DNA of 64,000 nt from Bryobacterales bacterium (GTDB lineage Bacteria; Acidobacteriota; Terriglobia; Bryobacterales; Bryobacteraceae). Position 1 is the first letter of the stretch. Each line of letters opens with the position of its first letter. A model generated the notes under the pieces. The model made no database searches, had not been told where the DNA came from, and worked only from the letters and a program-made list of their open reading frames with translations. Of this stretch, positions 9,448 through 18,560 are shown in pieces. Location: NCBI GenBank assembly GCA_003136575.1, contig PLEX01000197.1, forward strand, positions 1 through 64,000, in the 5' to 3' direction. Both the position numbers and the translations under genes were made by a program.

Positions 9448-9962
9448 ACGACATCAATGACCCTCGATTTCCTATCGGCCGTTTTGAATACCCATCGGCC
9501 GTGTCGCCGCTTGAACGCGAAGCGATGCTGGAGCGCATCGCCGCGGCTCCGGCGCGGTTGCATGCGGCGGTCACCGGGCTGACGAACGGGCAGTTGGATA
9601 AGACTTATCGCGAAGGTGGCTGGACTATCCGGCAGGTGATTCATCACGTTCCGGACAGTCACATGAACAGCTACGTGCGGTTCAAGCTTGCGCTGACGGA
9701 AGACGAGCCGACGATCAAGCCTTACGACGAGGCCGCATGGGCGATGTTACGCGATACGGCTGAGACACCGATTGAAACATCGCTGGTCCTGCTGGAATCC
9801 CTGCATGCCCGTTGGGTAACTCTGTTGCGGAGCCTTAACGAAGATCAGTGGAGCCGCGGCATGAGGCATCCGGTGAATGGTCTGCTGAGGCTGGATCAGG
9901 TGTTGGCCCTCTACGCCTGGCACGGCGATCATCACATCGCTCACATCGTGAACGCTGTGTGA
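9444..9962 (+). CDS. DinB/YfiT-family metal-dependent hydrolase or thiol transferase
   Basis: DPRFPIGRFEYP; GGWTIRQVIHHVPDSHMNSYVRFKLALTEDEPTIKPYDE; WHGDHHIAHI; ATGA overlap with lysA. Confidence 0.88.
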   Translation: MNDINDPRFPIGRFEYPSAVSPLEREAMLERIAAAPARLHAAVTGLTNGQLDKTYREGGWTIRQVIHHVPDSHMNSYVRFKLALTEDEPTIKPYDEAAWAMLRDTAETPIETSLVLLESLHARWVTLLRSLNEDQWSRGMRHPVNGLLRLDQVLALYAWHGDHHIAHIVNAV

Positions 9963-9991
9963 CGACGACGCACAACCGGCGCGCGGGGTAA

Positions 9992-10993
9992 CTAATCGGG
10001 GCGTCCGGGCACCGGACTATCGTCAACCTCTTCGTCCTCGCGACTCTCGCCGTCCGCGTCGTCCCCGGTTTTTTCCGCCCTGCTGTAGTAGTAAGTGTAC
10101 TTGCTGTACAACTCCCCGGCGCGGGCGCCATTGGCGACAATTCCCAACACGTTGTTCTCGCACAACGTCTGCATAGCCCGAACGACGCTGTCGTACGACG
10201 TGACGCCGATTCGAACCACCAGTAGAATGCCGTCCGTGATGGTGGCAAGCAAATTCGCGTCGGCCGAAAACAGCAGCGGCGGAGTGTCGATGATCACCCA
10301 GTTAAACACCTTGCGGAACGAATCGAGCGCGTGGCGGACCGGCCGCATGTTCAGCAGTTCCAGCGGATTTCGGACGGCCGAGCCGGCAGGCAGGATGTAC
10401 AAATTGGTGCCTTCGACGCGGCGGATACATTCTTCGAGCGACCTTTCTCCGAGGACGAAGTCCGAGAACCCCGGAGTCCTGTCGCACTGGAACTGCTCGT
10501 GCGCCACCGGCCGGCGAAGATCGAGATCGGCCAGCAACACAGGCAGTTCCAGTTGCGCCTGGGCCAGCGCCAGATTGCAGGCCGTGAAGGTCTTCCCTTC
10601 GGCGGGCGATGGGCTCGTGCAAACAATCAGACGCAGATTCTGCTGCGACTGCATGTGGTTCAGACGGGTACGCAAACTGCGAAACTCTTCGGCGGCGCCT
10701 TCGTGGGGCTGGTCGGGATTGATGAGGTGAGCTTCCGGTACGGGGCGAAACGGAATCGTCTTACAGCGAGCGAGAAATGTTCTCGGATCGATCTGAAGAC
10801 CATTGGCCCCGGAGCGCATCAGGCCCGGAACCGAGATGGTCGGAGCAAATGCATCGACAGATGAACCTGTTTCCGCGGTGCCGAGCTCCTCGTTTGGTAT
10901 TAATTCGCCGCTGTCGCCGGCAGGCGTAGCCGATTCGGCCGATTCATCCAGCATTTGCTCCGCACGGCGGAGCGCATCGTGTACGCGGCTCAT
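9992..10993 (-). CDS. CpsD/CapB-type tyrosine-protein kinase (BY-kinase) of exopolysaccharide system
   Basis: PSPAEGKTFTACNLALAQAQLELPVLLADLDLRRP; VIIDTPPLL; C-terminal Tyr cluster YSKYTYYYSR. Confidence 0.88.
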   Translation of the reverse strand: MSRVHDALRRAEQMLDESAESATPAGDSGELIPNEELGTAETGSSVDAFAPTISVPGLMRSGANGLQIDPRTFLARCKTIPFRPVPEAHLINPDQPHEGAAEEFRSLRTRLNHMQSQQNLRLIVCTSPSPAEGKTFTACNLALAQAQLELPVLLADLDLRRPVAHEQFQCDRTPGFSDFVLGERSLEECIRRVEGTNLYILPAGSAVRNPLELLNMRPVRHALDSFRKVFNWVIIDTPPLLFSADANLLATITDGILLVVRIGVTSYDSVVRAMQTLCENNVLGIVANGARAGELYSKYTYYYSRAEKTGDDADGESREDEEVDDSPVPGRPD

Positions 10994-12699
10994 CCTGTCC
11001 TTTCCAGCTTCATGGTGACGGTCGTGTAGTAGAACACCGCGCCGCTGACGGCCGCCGCCCCTAAAATCACCGCTGCCGACCACGCGAGATAAGTCAACCG
11101 CCGTTTTCGCTTGACCAGCATTGTGTTTTCCAGCATCGGAATGCTGCAGAGAACCGGAAGATTTGTATAAGCGCGAACGTCCTTCAGGTTCTTCAGGGAT
11201 GTGTCTTTCGCCTCCTGCAAGCCGGCGGCGCAGAACCCGAGAAGGATTGACATGGCAATGCCGGCGCCGATAATCTGGGGCCGGTTCGGACTGGTTGGCT
11301 GTTGCGGGAGCGTTGGCAAGTCCAGCACTTCGAGGTTTTCGCCGGCCTTCCGCTGGATCAGCTGGCTGTTCGCCTGCGCCAGTTGCTGTTTCCTCACCAG
11401 GTCGTTGTAGTACTGATCGGCCAGCGTCCTTGCCTGGAGCAAATCCTGGTAGGGCGCCTGAAGACCGGTGCTCTCCTTGAGCGTCTCGTTCAGCTCGTCG
11501 CTCTCTTTCTTGTAGTTTTCCTTTTCGGCCGAGAGGCGGTCAATGTCGAGGCGGAACGACTTTTCGGCGGATTCAATGCGCGCGATCTGATCGTTGACGT
11601 CCTGCCGAAGCTCGCGTTCGCGAACGTCGGGAACTTTCTTCGGCGCTTCCTTCGACTTCGCCGCTTCGGCTTCCGCTTTGGCCCGGAGTTCGTCCGCAAG
11701 CCGGTCTCTGCGCGCCTCAAAACTTGCCAGCGTGCTCTCCAGATTCTTAACATCGGGATACGACGTCGAGTACCTCCGCTTGAGATCCTCCAGCTGAAAC
11801 TTCTGGTTGTCGATGCTCTTATCGAGATCGGCGAGTTCCTGGTTTTGTTTGGCCTCGGGGCTGCCCGGCACTCCGGCGGACTCCATCTCCGCCTCGGTCT
11901 CTTCGAATATTTCCAGCCGGCCCTTCGCCTGCGCCTTCTGGGTTTCGAGCGCGGTGACCTGGGCCTCGTCGCGATAGATCTGCTCCGTGTCGCTGCGCAT
12001 TTTTTCCGTGAGCATGGCTTCGCGGCCAAGATTCAGCTGCGTGGATTCCGGCAGTTTGCCGAAGTTGGCCTGCTGGAACGCGGTCAGCTTGTCGTTGGCC
12101 CCGGCAAGATCGGCCTTCGCCTTCTGTAGCTCGTCGCTGACGTACCCTGTGAGCGCGTCCTGATCCAGCTTTTGGGTGCTTTGCTCCAGCTCCTCGAATT
12201 TGTTCATCAGAACCTGAACCGTCTGTTGTGCCTTGAGCCGGTCGGAGTAGTTGAATCTGATCTTGAAGCCGGTGGCTCGTTTGCTCATCGCCCCGGGCAA
12301 CTCGATGGGTTCGATCGTGACATGCTTACGCATGATTTCGATGACATCGTCGAGCGGCAGATCTTTTTGTTCGTCTTTATACAGCAGAAGGTGCGGATCG
12401 GTGATGATGGCGCCCAGGGCCGCGCGGCTCTCGATGGTTTGCGTCATCTGCTGAATCCGCTCATTCATCGAGTTGGCGATTGTCGATTGAACGATATTCT
12501 CCGAAATCTGCACGGGCGTGATCGACATGACCGCCTCGGATGTATATTCGTTTGGCAGCAGAAAGGCGATGACGATGGAAGCGACTATTCCGAAGAAGGC
12601 CGGACCCGCGATCCAGCCTGCGTGGCGGCGGGCGACATCGATGTAATCTTCGAGGTCCAGCGCCCGTCTTGCAATGCTGAAGGATTGTGCAGGTACCAT
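10990..12699 (-). CDS. Wzz/GNVR-domain polysaccharide chain-length determinant-like protein
   Basis: N- and C-terminal TM segments, long coiled coil, LPTLPQQPTSPNRPQIIGAGIAMS motif. Confidence 0.85.
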   Translation of the reverse strand: MVPAQSFSIARRALDLEDYIDVARRHAGWIAGPAFFGIVASIVIAFLLPNEYTSEAVMSITPVQISENIVQSTIANSMNERIQQMTQTIESRAALGAIITDPHLLLYKDEQKDLPLDDVIEIMRKHVTIEPIELPGAMSKRATGFKIRFNYSDRLKAQQTVQVLMNKFEELEQSTQKLDQDALTGYVSDELQKAKADLAGANDKLTAFQQANFGKLPESTQLNLGREAMLTEKMRSDTEQIYRDEAQVTALETQKAQAKGRLEIFEETEAEMESAGVPGSPEAKQNQELADLDKSIDNQKFQLEDLKRRYSTSYPDVKNLESTLASFEARRDRLADELRAKAEAEAAKSKEAPKKVPDVRERELRQDVNDQIARIESAEKSFRLDIDRLSAEKENYKKESDELNETLKESTGLQAPYQDLLQARTLADQYYNDLVRKQQLAQANSQLIQRKAGENLEVLDLPTLPQQPTSPNRPQIIGAGIAMSILLGFCAAGLQEAKDTSLKNLKDVRAYTNLPVLCSIPMLENTMLVKRKRRLTYLAWSAAVILGAAAVSGAVFYYTTVTMKLERTG

Positions 12700-12714
12700 C
12701 TTGTTTCGCTCCGC

Positions 12715-13467
12715 CTACTGTTCGGGAACGATGATAATGTCCCCGTCCTGCAGCTGGATGTTTTGTTCGGTGTGTTTGCCCTTGATCACGTCGTTATAGT
12801 TAAAAGGAAACGTCTTTGTGCCGCGGCGTATGACTATTTTCTTCTTGTTGGCGAAGTCTTTAAATCCGCCGGCTGCCGCCAGCGCGTCCAGGACTGTCGT
12901 TTCCTGAAGAAGAGTGACTGGCCCGCCTCTCAACACGCCGCCGACCAGCAGATACTTCTTGCTGTTGACGCGCAGCAATTGCACATTCACCTGAGGGTCG
13001 TTAATGAATCCCTTCAGCTTCTCCGTGATCAGATCCCTTAACTCCGGGACTGTCAGCCCCGCCGCCTTGAAATCGTTGATCAGATGCATCGACATTCTTC
13101 CGTCCGGACCGATCGCATAGGTTCTGCTCAAATTGACGTCGCGCCACACGGAAACCTCGACAACGTCGTTCGGACCCAGAACGTAGAGCGCGGAGTCGGT
13201 CGCAGCCGGCTTCCCCGGTTGTGCGGCAGCATGTGTGGATGCCGCATTGGGCCCGCCGGAACCGCCCGCGTCGGGCTTAGCCGACGGTGCAACGGCTGCC
13301 GGCGAAGAAGTCGCCGCAGGGGCCGATCCGCCTGGCGCCGGATTCGCCTGTGCAGCAGGATCGCTGGCCCCGACAGGCGGTTGGCTGTTGGCCGGTGAAG
13401 TCTGGCCAGCGACAAGACCGGCCACCAGCAGCGCGGCGGCGATCTTCGGGAGCAAATTCATGCGCAC
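12715..13467 (-). CDS. Wza-like polysaccharide export protein (Poly_export/SLBB)
   Basis: YVLGPNDVVEVSVWRDVNLSRTYAIGPDGRMSMHLINDFKAAGLTVPELRDLI...DGDIIIVPE. Confidence 0.87.
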   Translation of the reverse strand: MRMNLLPKIAAALLVAGLVAGQTSPANSQPPVGASDPAAQANPAPGGSAPAATSSPAAVAPSAKPDAGGSGGPNAASTHAAAQPGKPAATDSALYVLGPNDVVEVSVWRDVNLSRTYAIGPDGRMSMHLINDFKAAGLTVPELRDLITEKLKGFINDPQVNVQLLRVNSKKYLLVGGVLRGGPVTLLQETTVLDALAAAGGFKDFANKKKIVIRRGTKTFPFNYNDVIKGKHTEQNIQLQDGDIIIVPEQ

Positions 13468-13515
13468 AGTTTAAATCGTAGCAAGACTAAGGGCTCTGAG
13501 AATATACTTCGGTAG

Positions 13516-13950
13516 ATGAGACATAGTACTTTATCCCAGCCAACCTGGTTCCTCGCAAAGACGGATCCGGAAACGTACTCAATCGAACAATTGGCCAAAG
13601 AGAAACAAACTATTTGGGATGGCGTGCGCAATCCCCAGGCGCTTCGGGCCATCCGCGCCATGAAAACCGGCGACCGGGTCTTCATCTACCACAGCATGGG
13701 CGACGCTGCGGTCGTCGGTGTCGCCGAAGTAACCGGCGATGGCCGTCCGGACCCGGCAAATCCGAAGCTCGCGGTCGCCGGGTTCCGTTTTCTTTGCCGC
13801 ATTGAACCACCGGTCACATTGCGCGAGATCAAAGAATCGAACGAATTCGCGGATTGGGCGCTGGTGCGTCAAAGCCGGCTTTCCACGATGGAGGCGCCGC
13901 TCGAATTCGTCGAGTGGATGCGACAGAAGCGTCCAGGAATTCGGTTCTAA
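13516..13950 (+). CDS. EVE domain-containing protein
   Basis: WFLAKTDPETYSIEQLAKEKQTIWDGVRNPQALRAIRAMKTGDRVFIYHSM. Confidence 0.92.
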   Translation: MRHSTLSQPTWFLAKTDPETYSIEQLAKEKQTIWDGVRNPQALRAIRAMKTGDRVFIYHSMGDAAVVGVAEVTGDGRPDPANPKLAVAGFRFLCRIEPPVTLREIKESNEFADWALVRQSRLSTMEAPLEFVEWMRQKRPGIRF

Positions 13951-13983
13951 ACGGTGTATGCCCAGCCGCCGGTGATTTCGGAT

Positions 13984-14009
13984 ATTCCAAAAATGGAATT
14001 TTTTGGAAT
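13984..14009. repeat. Perfect 10-bp AT-rich inverted repeat with 6-nt spacer
   Basis: ATTCCAAAAA-TGGAAT-TTTTTGGAAT read directly. Confidence 0.85.
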
Positions 14010-14136
14010 CTGCCACGCGGCAAGTCCTTTGGTTTCATCGTTGCCCGTTTTTTCGGAGCGAGTTGGGCTGGCAGCCGAACTGCACGTAAGATAAGGATGT
14101 GGCAGTGTCTTCGGACGCTGCGCTTCAGGCATTTCG

Positions 14137-17061
14137 ATGTTTAGGGAACTTAAATTCCAGCTCTCGACCGCTTTATTGACGGTCCTCACCATCGCAGCTG
14201 CAATTGCGGCCGGGGTGAATTATGAGCAGAACCATAAGTTCAGGTTGCCCGACGATGGCGCCGTATGGTCCGATCGCGGCGAGGGCGTGATGGCGGTGCG
14301 CGTAATCAACAACGGACCCGCCTATCGCGCCGGAATTCACCCAGGAGATGTGCTGGTCGCTATTCAGGGCGTGCCGATTCTTCACGCCGACGATGTGCCG
14401 CGCACTTTGGCCGCCATCGGAGCCTGGGGAAAAGCCGAATACGATCTCAGACGGATTGGTGTGGATATTCCGGCCACTGTGTTCATCGGGGAAGTGGCGC
14501 GAGGGGCCGCGCTCTCCTACCAGTATCTGGTCGGCATCGCGTACCTGGCAATCGGGCTGTTCATCTATTTCCGGCGCGGCAGCGCGACAAAAGCGCGCCA
14601 TTTCTACGTTTTCTGCCTGGCCTCATTTGTTTTTTCCTGCTTCCATTACACGGGCAAGCTCAACCCGTTCGACGAAATAATGTACTTCGGCAACCTGATC
14701 GGCAACTGGCTGGCGCCCACTCTTTTTCTCCATTTCTGTCTTGGCTTTCCCGAGCCACGCCCGTGGCAGCGGCGCTGGATGATCGTCGCCCTGTATATGC
14801 CCGGGGCGATCCTGATTCTCGTCACTGCCGGGTTTGCCGCGGGCGTTCTCTCCGCGCCGGGCTTTTCGTCGGTCGAAGTGAGGTCGATGCTCGACCGCCT
14901 TTGGATGGCGTTGCTTACGGTCGCCTACATTTTGAGCGGCATCGTTCTGCAAAACGGCTACCGGAAGGCGGAGGACACCGTGGTCAGGCAGCAGCTCAAA
15001 TGGCTGCGCAACGGCGTTCTCTTCGGTTTTGCGCCTTTTGGCGCGCTTTACGCGGTGCCATTCATTTTCGATCTGCCGTTCAATCCGCTGATGAATTACG
15101 CGGTGCTGACGCTGCCATTGATTCCCCTGACCATCGCGTACGCCATCGTTCGCTACCGGCTGATGGACGTGGACGTTATTTTCCGCCGCGGCTACGCGTA
15201 TACGCTTGCGATGGTATGCGTGCTGGCCGCGTTTTACGCGATCGTACTAGCGGTCAGCCGATTGGTGCAGGTCAGCTTCAAGGACACCAGCAGCACCAAC
15301 CTCGTCATCGTCATGCTGATTGCCACATTCCTGTTCCAGCCTGTCCGGACGTGGATTGAGGGACGGCTGGACCGCTATTTCTATCGCGACCGCTACGACT
15401 ACCGCCGCACGCTGATCGAGTTCGCGCGCGAGCTGAATTCGGATTCCGACCTGGATCCCATGCTGCAAACGGTCGCCGACCGGCTCATGCAGACGCTTTC
15501 TATCCGGCACGTGGCGTTTTTTCTCGCGGATGAATCCGGCAGGGATTGCGGCGCGCCCGAAGCCGGCCGCGCCCAAGCACCGGAATCCGCGGCGGAGTCG
15601 GGCCTGGAGAATGTCGCCGACGAGACGACCTGGAAATTACGGATGGCGATGGGATCGGGGGCGCGCGCTCTGCAGGCCGGCGAATCTCTGGATCTGAGTT
15701 TCCTGAGCTGGCCGCAGCGCGGTCCCTACCTGTTTTTCGAGCGAACCCGATACCAGCTGGATGTAATCGCCAGCGGCTGGCCGGCTTCGGTACGAAAAAC
15801 GATCGCGGATCTCGATCTGAACTACTATCTGCCCTGTTCGGTCAGGGGACGCACGATCGCGTATCTGGGCGTCAGCCGCACGGAAACGGGCGAGTTCCTG
15901 GCGAGCGACGACGTGGAGTTGCTGCTGACGCTGGCAAATTACGTAGGGATCGCCATCGAAAACACGAACCTGTACCGTTCGCTGAAGGAAAAGGCGGATG
16001 AGTACGAGCGCCTGAAGGAATTCAGCGAGAATATCGTCGAATCCATCAATGTGGGCGTGCTGGCGGCCGACCTGGACGATCGCGTGGAAAGCTGGAACAC
16101 ACAGATGGAGCGGCTGAGCGGCATCGGCCGGGCCGACGCATTGGGACGGAGGCTATCGGAACTCTTTCCGCCCGGTCTGGTCGAGCAACTCGACCGGACG
16201 CGCGGAGAAATGCGCATCCAGCATCTGGATAAGTTCACGCTCGATACCGCGCATGGCGAAGCCACGGTCAACATTGCCATCGCGCCTCTGGTTTCGCGCG
16301 AACTGGAGCAAATCGGCCGCCTGGTCATCTTCGACGACATCACGGCGCGCGCCGAACTGGAGCGGCGTCTCGTGCAGGCCGACAAGCTTTCGAGCATCGG
16401 ACTTCTGGCGGCCGGCGTGGCGCATGAAGTGAACACGCCGCTGGCCGTCATTTCCAATTACGCGCAGATGCTGACCAAGCAGGTTGTCGGCGACGAGCAG
16501 AAATCCCGTATGCTCGAAAAGATTTCGCGCCAGACGTTTCGGGCGAGTGAAATCGTGAACTCTCTGCTCAATTTTTCGCGCACCTGGACTTCGGATCTGG
16601 CCGATGTGCAGGTGAATGCCGTGATTCAGGAAACTTTGGCGCTGCTGGAGCATCAATTACGCAAGGCGGGCGTGGAGGTTCGGACGGATCTGGACCCCGC
16701 GCTTGATCCGATCAAAGGGAATCAGGGTAAACTGCAACAGGTGTTTCTGAATTTGTTCCTCAACGCGCGCGATGCCATGGAACCCTCCGGCGTCCTCCAC
16801 GTCACTACACGCAGGAGCGAGAAGGGCATTCAGGTGGATGTCGCCGATACGGGCCACGGAATTGCGCCGGAACATATGGGGCGCATTTACGATCCGTTCT
16901 TTACCACCAAGGGAGTGAAGAAGGGAACCGGCTTGGGACTTTCCGTCACCTATGGCATCATCCAGGAACACGGCGGGGCGATTGAAGCCGTATCGCGGCC
17001 CGGTGAAGGAGCTTGTTTCCATATGGAGTTTCCCGCGGTCCGAAAAGCGGTGAGCGCGTAA
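14137..17061 (+). CDS. Membrane histidine kinase with N-terminal PDZ-like region, multiple TM helices, GAF, PAS, HisKA and HATPase
   Basis: RVINNGPAYRAGIHPGDVLVAIQG; ...LLAAGVAHEVNTPLAVISNYAQML; ...GTGLGLSVTYGIIQEHGG. Confidence 0.88.
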   Translation: MFRELKFQLSTALLTVLTIAAAIAAGVNYEQNHKFRLPDDGAVWSDRGEGVMAVRVINNGPAYRAGIHPGDVLVAIQGVPILHADDVPRTLAAIGAWGKAEYDLRRIGVDIPATVFIGEVARGAALSYQYLVGIAYLAIGLFIYFRRGSATKARHFYVFCLASFVFSCFHYTGKLNPFDEIMYFGNLIGNWLAPTLFLHFCLGFPEPRPWQRRWMIVALYMPGAILILVTAGFAAGVLSAPGFSSVEVRSMLDRLWMALLTVAYILSGIVLQNGYRKAEDTVVRQQLKWLRNGVLFGFAPFGALYAVPFIFDLPFNPLMNYAVLTLPLIPLTIAYAIVRYRLMDVDVIFRRGYAYTLAMVCVLAAFYAIVLAVSRLVQVSFKDTSSTNLVIVMLIATFLFQPVRTWIEGRLDRYFYRDRYDYRRTLIEFARELNSDSDLDPMLQTVADRLMQTLSIRHVAFFLADESGRDCGAPEAGRAQAPESAAESGLENVADETTWKLRMAMGSGARALQAGESLDLSFLSWPQRGPYLFFERTRYQLDVIASGWPASVRKTIADLDLNYYLPCSVRGRTIAYLGVSRTETGEFLASDDVELLLTLANYVGIAIENTNLYRSLKEKADEYERLKEFSENIVESINVGVLAADLDDRVESWNTQMERLSGIGRADALGRRLSELFPPGLVEQLDRTRGEMRIQHLDKFTLDTAHGEATVNIAIAPLVSRELEQIGRLVIFDDITARAELERRLVQADKLSSIGLLAAGVAHEVNTPLAVISNYAQMLTKQVVGDEQKSRMLEKISRQTFRASEIVNSLLNFSRTWTSDLADVQVNAVIQETLALLEHQLRKAGVEVRTDLDPALDPIKGNQGKLQQVFLNLFLNARDAMEPSGVLHVTTRRSEKGIQVDVADTGHGIAPEHMGRIYDPFFTTKGVKKGTGLGLSVTYGIIQEHGGAIEAVSRPGEGACFHMEFPAVRKAVSA

Positions 17062-18521
17062 TGACGCGCGGAATCGATCCGTCCGGAAACGGCTCGGGAA
17101 AAGCGCGTATTCTCGTCATCGACGACGAAGCCGACATTCGCGAAAGTCTGGAAGCGCTGCTGACTTTGGAAGGCTACGACGTCACGCTCGCGCCGAGCGC
17201 CACCGAAGGCGAGCGCGCACTGGAATCCCGGGTCTGGGATCTGGTGCTGCTCGACCTGATGATGCCCGACAAATCCGGCATGGAAGTTCTGCGCGACGTC
17301 AGGGAGCGCGACCGGCACACGCCGATCTTCATGATCACGGCCTGGGGCAGCGTGGAAGCGGCCGTTCAGGCCGTAAAGCTGGGCGCCAGCGACTACGTCT
17401 CCAAGCCCTGGGACAACGAAAAGCTGATCATCGAAATCGAACGCGCCATTTCCGGCCAGCGCCTGCTCGACGAGAATACTCAACTGAAGCGCACACTGAA
17501 ACAGCGCTACAGTTTTCCCAATATCGTCGGCAAGAGCGATCGGATGCTCAAGGTTCTCGATCTGGTCTCGCAGGTGGCGGCAAGCCGGTCGACGATTCTC
17601 ATTACGGGCGATACAGGCACAGGCAAGGAACTCATCGCCAAAGCAATCCACTCCAATTCGCCGCGCGTGGATTACTCGTTCGTGGCTGTGAACAGCGGCT
17701 CGCTGCCCGGCGATTTGCTCGAATCCACGTTGTTCGGACATGTGAGAGGCGCATTCACGAGCGCGATCCAGAATAAAAAGGGCGCGTTCGAGGTTGCAAA
17801 CAAGGGAACGATCTTCTTCGACGAAGTCGGCACTATCGGCCCGGAAACGCAGGCCAAGCTGCTGCGCGTCATTCAGGAAAAGGAATTCACGCCGCTGGGG
17901 TCGAACGAGGTGGTGAAGGTCGACGTCAGAATTCTGGCCGCGACCAACGCCGATCTGCGAAAGATGGTGGAGGAAAAGAAATTCCGTGAGGATCTGTACT
18001 ACCGGCTGAACGTCATCAATATCGATCTGCCCACGCTGCGCGACAGGCGCGAGGACATTCCGGCGCTGATCAACCATTTCCTCGACCGGTTCTGCCGCGA
18101 GAACGAAAAGTATCTCGGCGAGGATGGGCGCTCGCTGCTTCGTTTCGAGCCGGACGCGATGCAGTTGTTTCTCGATCACAACTGGCCAGGGAACGTCCGT
18201 GAACTCGAGAACGTGGTGGAGCGGGCGGTTGTGCTGGCTTCGTCGCCGCTGATCTCCGTCGACGTGCTGCCCGACTATCTGGTGCAGGCATCGGGAATCC
18301 GTACCCGGCCAAGCGAAAACGGCGCAATGCCCACCGACGCGTCGCTGTTTGAGATTGTGGCTGAGTTCGAGCGGCGCACGATTGTCGAGTATCTCGAACG
18401 TTTCAACGGCAGCCAGACCGAGGCGGCCGAGGCGCTGCGGGTACCGCTTTCCACCCTGAATCAGAAGATCAAGCGGCTTAGTATCGACGTGAAGAAACGC
18501 GGCGACCGGGCCGCGGCCTGA
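17061..18521 (+). CDS. Sigma-54-dependent response regulator (NtrC/AtoC family)
   Basis: ILVIDDEADIRESL; GDTGTGKELIAKAIHSNS; GAFTSA; Fis-like C-terminus; ATGA-type overlap with kinase. Confidence 0.93.
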   Translation: MTRGIDPSGNGSGKARILVIDDEADIRESLEALLTLEGYDVTLAPSATEGERALESRVWDLVLLDLMMPDKSGMEVLRDVRERDRHTPIFMITAWGSVEAAVQAVKLGASDYVSKPWDNEKLIIEIERAISGQRLLDENTQLKRTLKQRYSFPNIVGKSDRMLKVLDLVSQVAASRSTILITGDTGTGKELIAKAIHSNSPRVDYSFVAVNSGSLPGDLLESTLFGHVRGAFTSAIQNKKGAFEVANKGTIFFDEVGTIGPETQAKLLRVIQEKEFTPLGSNEVVKVDVRILAATNADLRKMVEEKKFREDLYYRLNVINIDLPTLRDRREDIPALINHFLDRFCRENEKYLGEDGRSLLRFEPDAMQLFLDHNWPGNVRELENVVERAVVLASSPLISVDVLPDYLVQASGIRTRPSENGAMPTDASLFEIVAEFERRTIVEYLERFNGSQTEAAEALRVPLSTLNQKIKRLSIDVKKRGDRAAA

Positions 18522-18560
18522 CGCTCCGTCGCCGCTTCACAGGCCCGCTGGTGTCTAATA

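Noticed and set aside
13516-13950. EVE gene considered as part of a defence island
   Set aside because: Neighbours are EPS export and two-component genes; no restriction or defence gene adjacent, and EVE proteins are common in ordinary contexts.
16950-18179. 409-aa minus-strand ORF
   Set aside because: Antisense shadow of the sigma-54 response regulator in high-GC DNA.
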